A model generated the notes under the pieces. It saw only the letters and a program-made list of their open reading frames with translations. It did no database searches and was not told the origin of the DNA. Positions 5,655-6,689 of a stretch of DNA of 6,689 nt are shown piece after piece. Made by a program: the position numbers and the translations under genes. The DNA lies in NCBI GenBank assembly GCA_013812565.1, contig JACCTF010000147.1, forward strand, positions 1 to 6,689, in the 5' to 3' direction. Source of the stretch: Pyrinomonadaceae bacterium (GTDB lineage: Bacteria > Acidobacteriota > Blastocatellia > Pyrinomonadales > Pyrinomonadaceae). Position 1 is the first letter of the stretch; every line of letters begins with the position of its first letter.

Positions 5655-5736
5655 CCTCCGTTGTAGCCAGTGGGATGCATCGAGTCGTTTTCCGATGCAT
5701 GTGGCGGATCGGGTAAGCGTTCAGTTAGGTCGAGAT

Positions 5737-6345
5737 TTAGATCACTTTTGCAGCAACGATAATCCCAGTTGACCAATTCATTTTTGTCACAACAAGATCG
5801 GAGCGGCTTTCTAGCCTTTCGATCAGTTCATCGACTACAGGGGCATGCCCTGCAGGCCACGTCGGCTGTGGCAGCATGTCATCAATCACGTACAGGCCAC
5901 CGCACTTCAGTACGCGTAAAGCGTCTTCGAGCTGAGTGTATTTGCCCGGCCAGGTGTCAGCGAAGATCAGGTCAAACTGTGCATCACAGGCTCTCCTTAG
6001 CCAGACACCACCATCCTCATTGTGGAACCTGACCTTTGTGTTCTCGCCGAGATGCTTCAGCGCAACCCCCAGCACTGTCTGGTCCTGCTCAATCGAGGTA
6101 AGGTGTGATCGCTCATCCATCCCGTCAAGAATCCAGGCTGTGGCGAACCCGGTTCCCGTTCCGAGTTCAAGGAACCTGCCGGCAGGCTTCGTGGCGACCA
6201 GTGTCCGGAGCAGCGAGCCGGTCAAGCGATCGGAGGCCATGTCGAAGCCCAAAGCCTCTGTCTCTGCGAGGATCGACTCCAGCTGAGCGGGGCAGCTTCG
6301 ATGCGCTTGATCGTTCATTCTGTTCACTCTGGCTGAGGAAGTCAT
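5737..6345 (-). CDS. Class I SAM-dependent O-methyltransferase
   Basis: The product has 202 residues with a Rossmann-type methyltransferase fold. Motif I is FLELGTGTGFAT (about residues 58-69), binding S-adenosylmethionine. An acidic residue after strand two appears in SIEQD (84-88). The motif IV region is FDLIFADTWPGKY (124-136) and a later strand reads GGLYVIDDMLP (139-149). The IFAD…GGLYVIDDM arrangement resembles the metal-dependent O-methyltransferases (COG4122/YrrM type), whose aspartates bind a divalent cation. The acceptor cannot be predicted. ATG 6345 gives the full frame; ATG 6318 (MNDQ) is an alternative that removes 9 residues outside the fold. Neither has a strong ribosome binding site. 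All core motifs are intact, unlike the damaged genes downstream. It may head the minus-strand cluster. Confidence 0.85.
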   Translation of the reverse strand: MTSSARVNRMNDQAHRSCPAQLESILAETEALGFDMASDRLTGSLLRTLVATKPAGRFLELGTGTGFATAWILDGMDERSHLTSIEQDQTVLGVALKHLGENTKVRFHNEDGGVWLRRACDAQFDLIFADTWPGKYTQLEDALRVLKCGGLYVIDDMLPQPTWPAGHAPVVDELIERLESRSDLVVTKMNWSTGIIVAAKVI

Positions 6346-6399
6346 TCTGTGTCATAGAACAACTGAAAGGTTACATAGTTCATCATGCTTAAGCTTTGA

Positions 6400-6424
6400 G
6401 CGCCCTCCGCTACGCTCCGGGCGC
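6400..6424. repeat. GC-rich hairpin with CGCTACGCTCC core
   Basis: GCGCCC (6400-6405) and GGGCGC (6419-6424) pair perfectly around CTCCGCTACGCTCC-type sequence, which can also pair partly with itself. It lies just upstream of the methyltransferase gene and downstream of the helix-turn-helix remnant, on the minus strand. Its style resembles interspersed palindromic (REP-like) repeats. Only one copy is visible here, so it could equally be a terminator for the upstream gene. Confidence 0.35.
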
Positions 6425-6538
6425 AGCTACGCACCCGGCCACACACATGAAAGGTCAATCAGCCGCATGCCCGCATCAGCTTCGGATGGCCAGCCACTTC
6501 GCGCCGTGTGCCTTCGCTCATCAAGTGTTCACCAACCA

Positions 6539-6688
6539 TTACACCGCCTGCGGGTTAAGATCGAAGACTTCCTCTTTGGCAGCCGCCATCGGCTCGATAA
6601 GTGTGACGACGCTTTGGACACTGACACACAAGGCATCAGCTACTTCGATCACCTTCCGCCCGCCGCTTGATTTGTCATCACAATAAAC
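6539..6688 (-). CDS. Partial helix-turn-helix-like reading frame at the window edge
   Basis: A minus-strand frame, open to the window edge, ends at TAA 6541-6539. It reads RKVIEVADALCVSVQSVVTL and then EPMAAAKEEVFDLNPQAV. The VIEVADALCVSVQSV part resembles the helix-turn-helix of small DNA-binding or excisionase/transposase-type proteins. An ATG in another frame (6677, MTNQAAGGR) leads into the same point through a GCGGCGGGCGG run, which suggests a frameshift near 6655-6665. A GTG at 6652 is an in-frame alternative start. The stop overlaps an ATG (TAATG) that opens a 26-codon frame down to 6459, too short to judge. The fragment is too short for a family assignment. Confidence 0.3.
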   Translation of the reverse strand, partial: VYCDDKSSGGRKVIEVADALCVSVQSVVTLIEPMAAAKEEVFDLNPQAV

Positions 6689-6689
6689 T

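Noticed and set aside
6396..6686. Plus-strand 96-codon frame at the right edge.
   Set aside because: It has biased Ser/Thr/His/Ala composition, no ribosome binding site, and is antisense to the more protein-like helix-turn-helix frame.

Overview
The window looks like an accessory stretch of a mesophilic soil or sediment bacterium of moderate GC. The mix of a DDE-integrase insertion sequence, a small Ser/Thr/Gln/Lys-rich secreted protein, a YciE/YciF ferritin-like protein and a DUF1772 membrane protein is common in Acidobacteriota. That placement is an inference from gene content; no ribosomal or marker gene is present.

Left part (1-2108). An insertion sequence (about 52-1199) has a 16-bp perfect terminal inverted repeat and one DDE integrase/transposase gene. 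Its right end lies inside a minus-strand gene for a small membrane-anchored or exported protein, of which only the first ~91 codons remain (1200-1473). That gene keeps a plausible promoter and ribosome binding site. A long perfect hairpin (1693-1724) separates it from a second minus-strand gene for a small secreted low-complexity protein (1782-2108).

Middle (2109-3835). A gene-free stretch of about 518 bases holds an imperfect 33/34-bp direct repeat and a leader hairpin. It precedes two plus-strand genes: a YciE/YciF (DUF892) ferritin-like protein (2627-3133) and a four-helix DUF1772/anthrone-oxygenase-like membrane protein (3250-3708). A compact structure of a 17-bp direct repeat nested in an inverted repeat (3835-3901) lies at the junction with the convergent minus-strand cluster.

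Right part (3836-6689), all minus strand. In transcription order it holds an edge-truncated helix-turn-helix-like frame, an apparently intact class I O-methyltransferase (5737-6345), and then four small genes I do not recognise. These are P (5355-5654, three in-frame stops), A (4798-5195, one frameshift), B (4544-4801, intact, ATGA overlap with A's restored frame) and C (3836-4490, one frameshift). P, A and C become continuous, protein-like reading frames once one or a few point or indel changes are undone. The cluster is therefore either a decaying operon or a region with sequencing errors. A-B-C have operon-like spacing and are the main candidates for an undescribed unit. Their function cannot be told from sequence alone.
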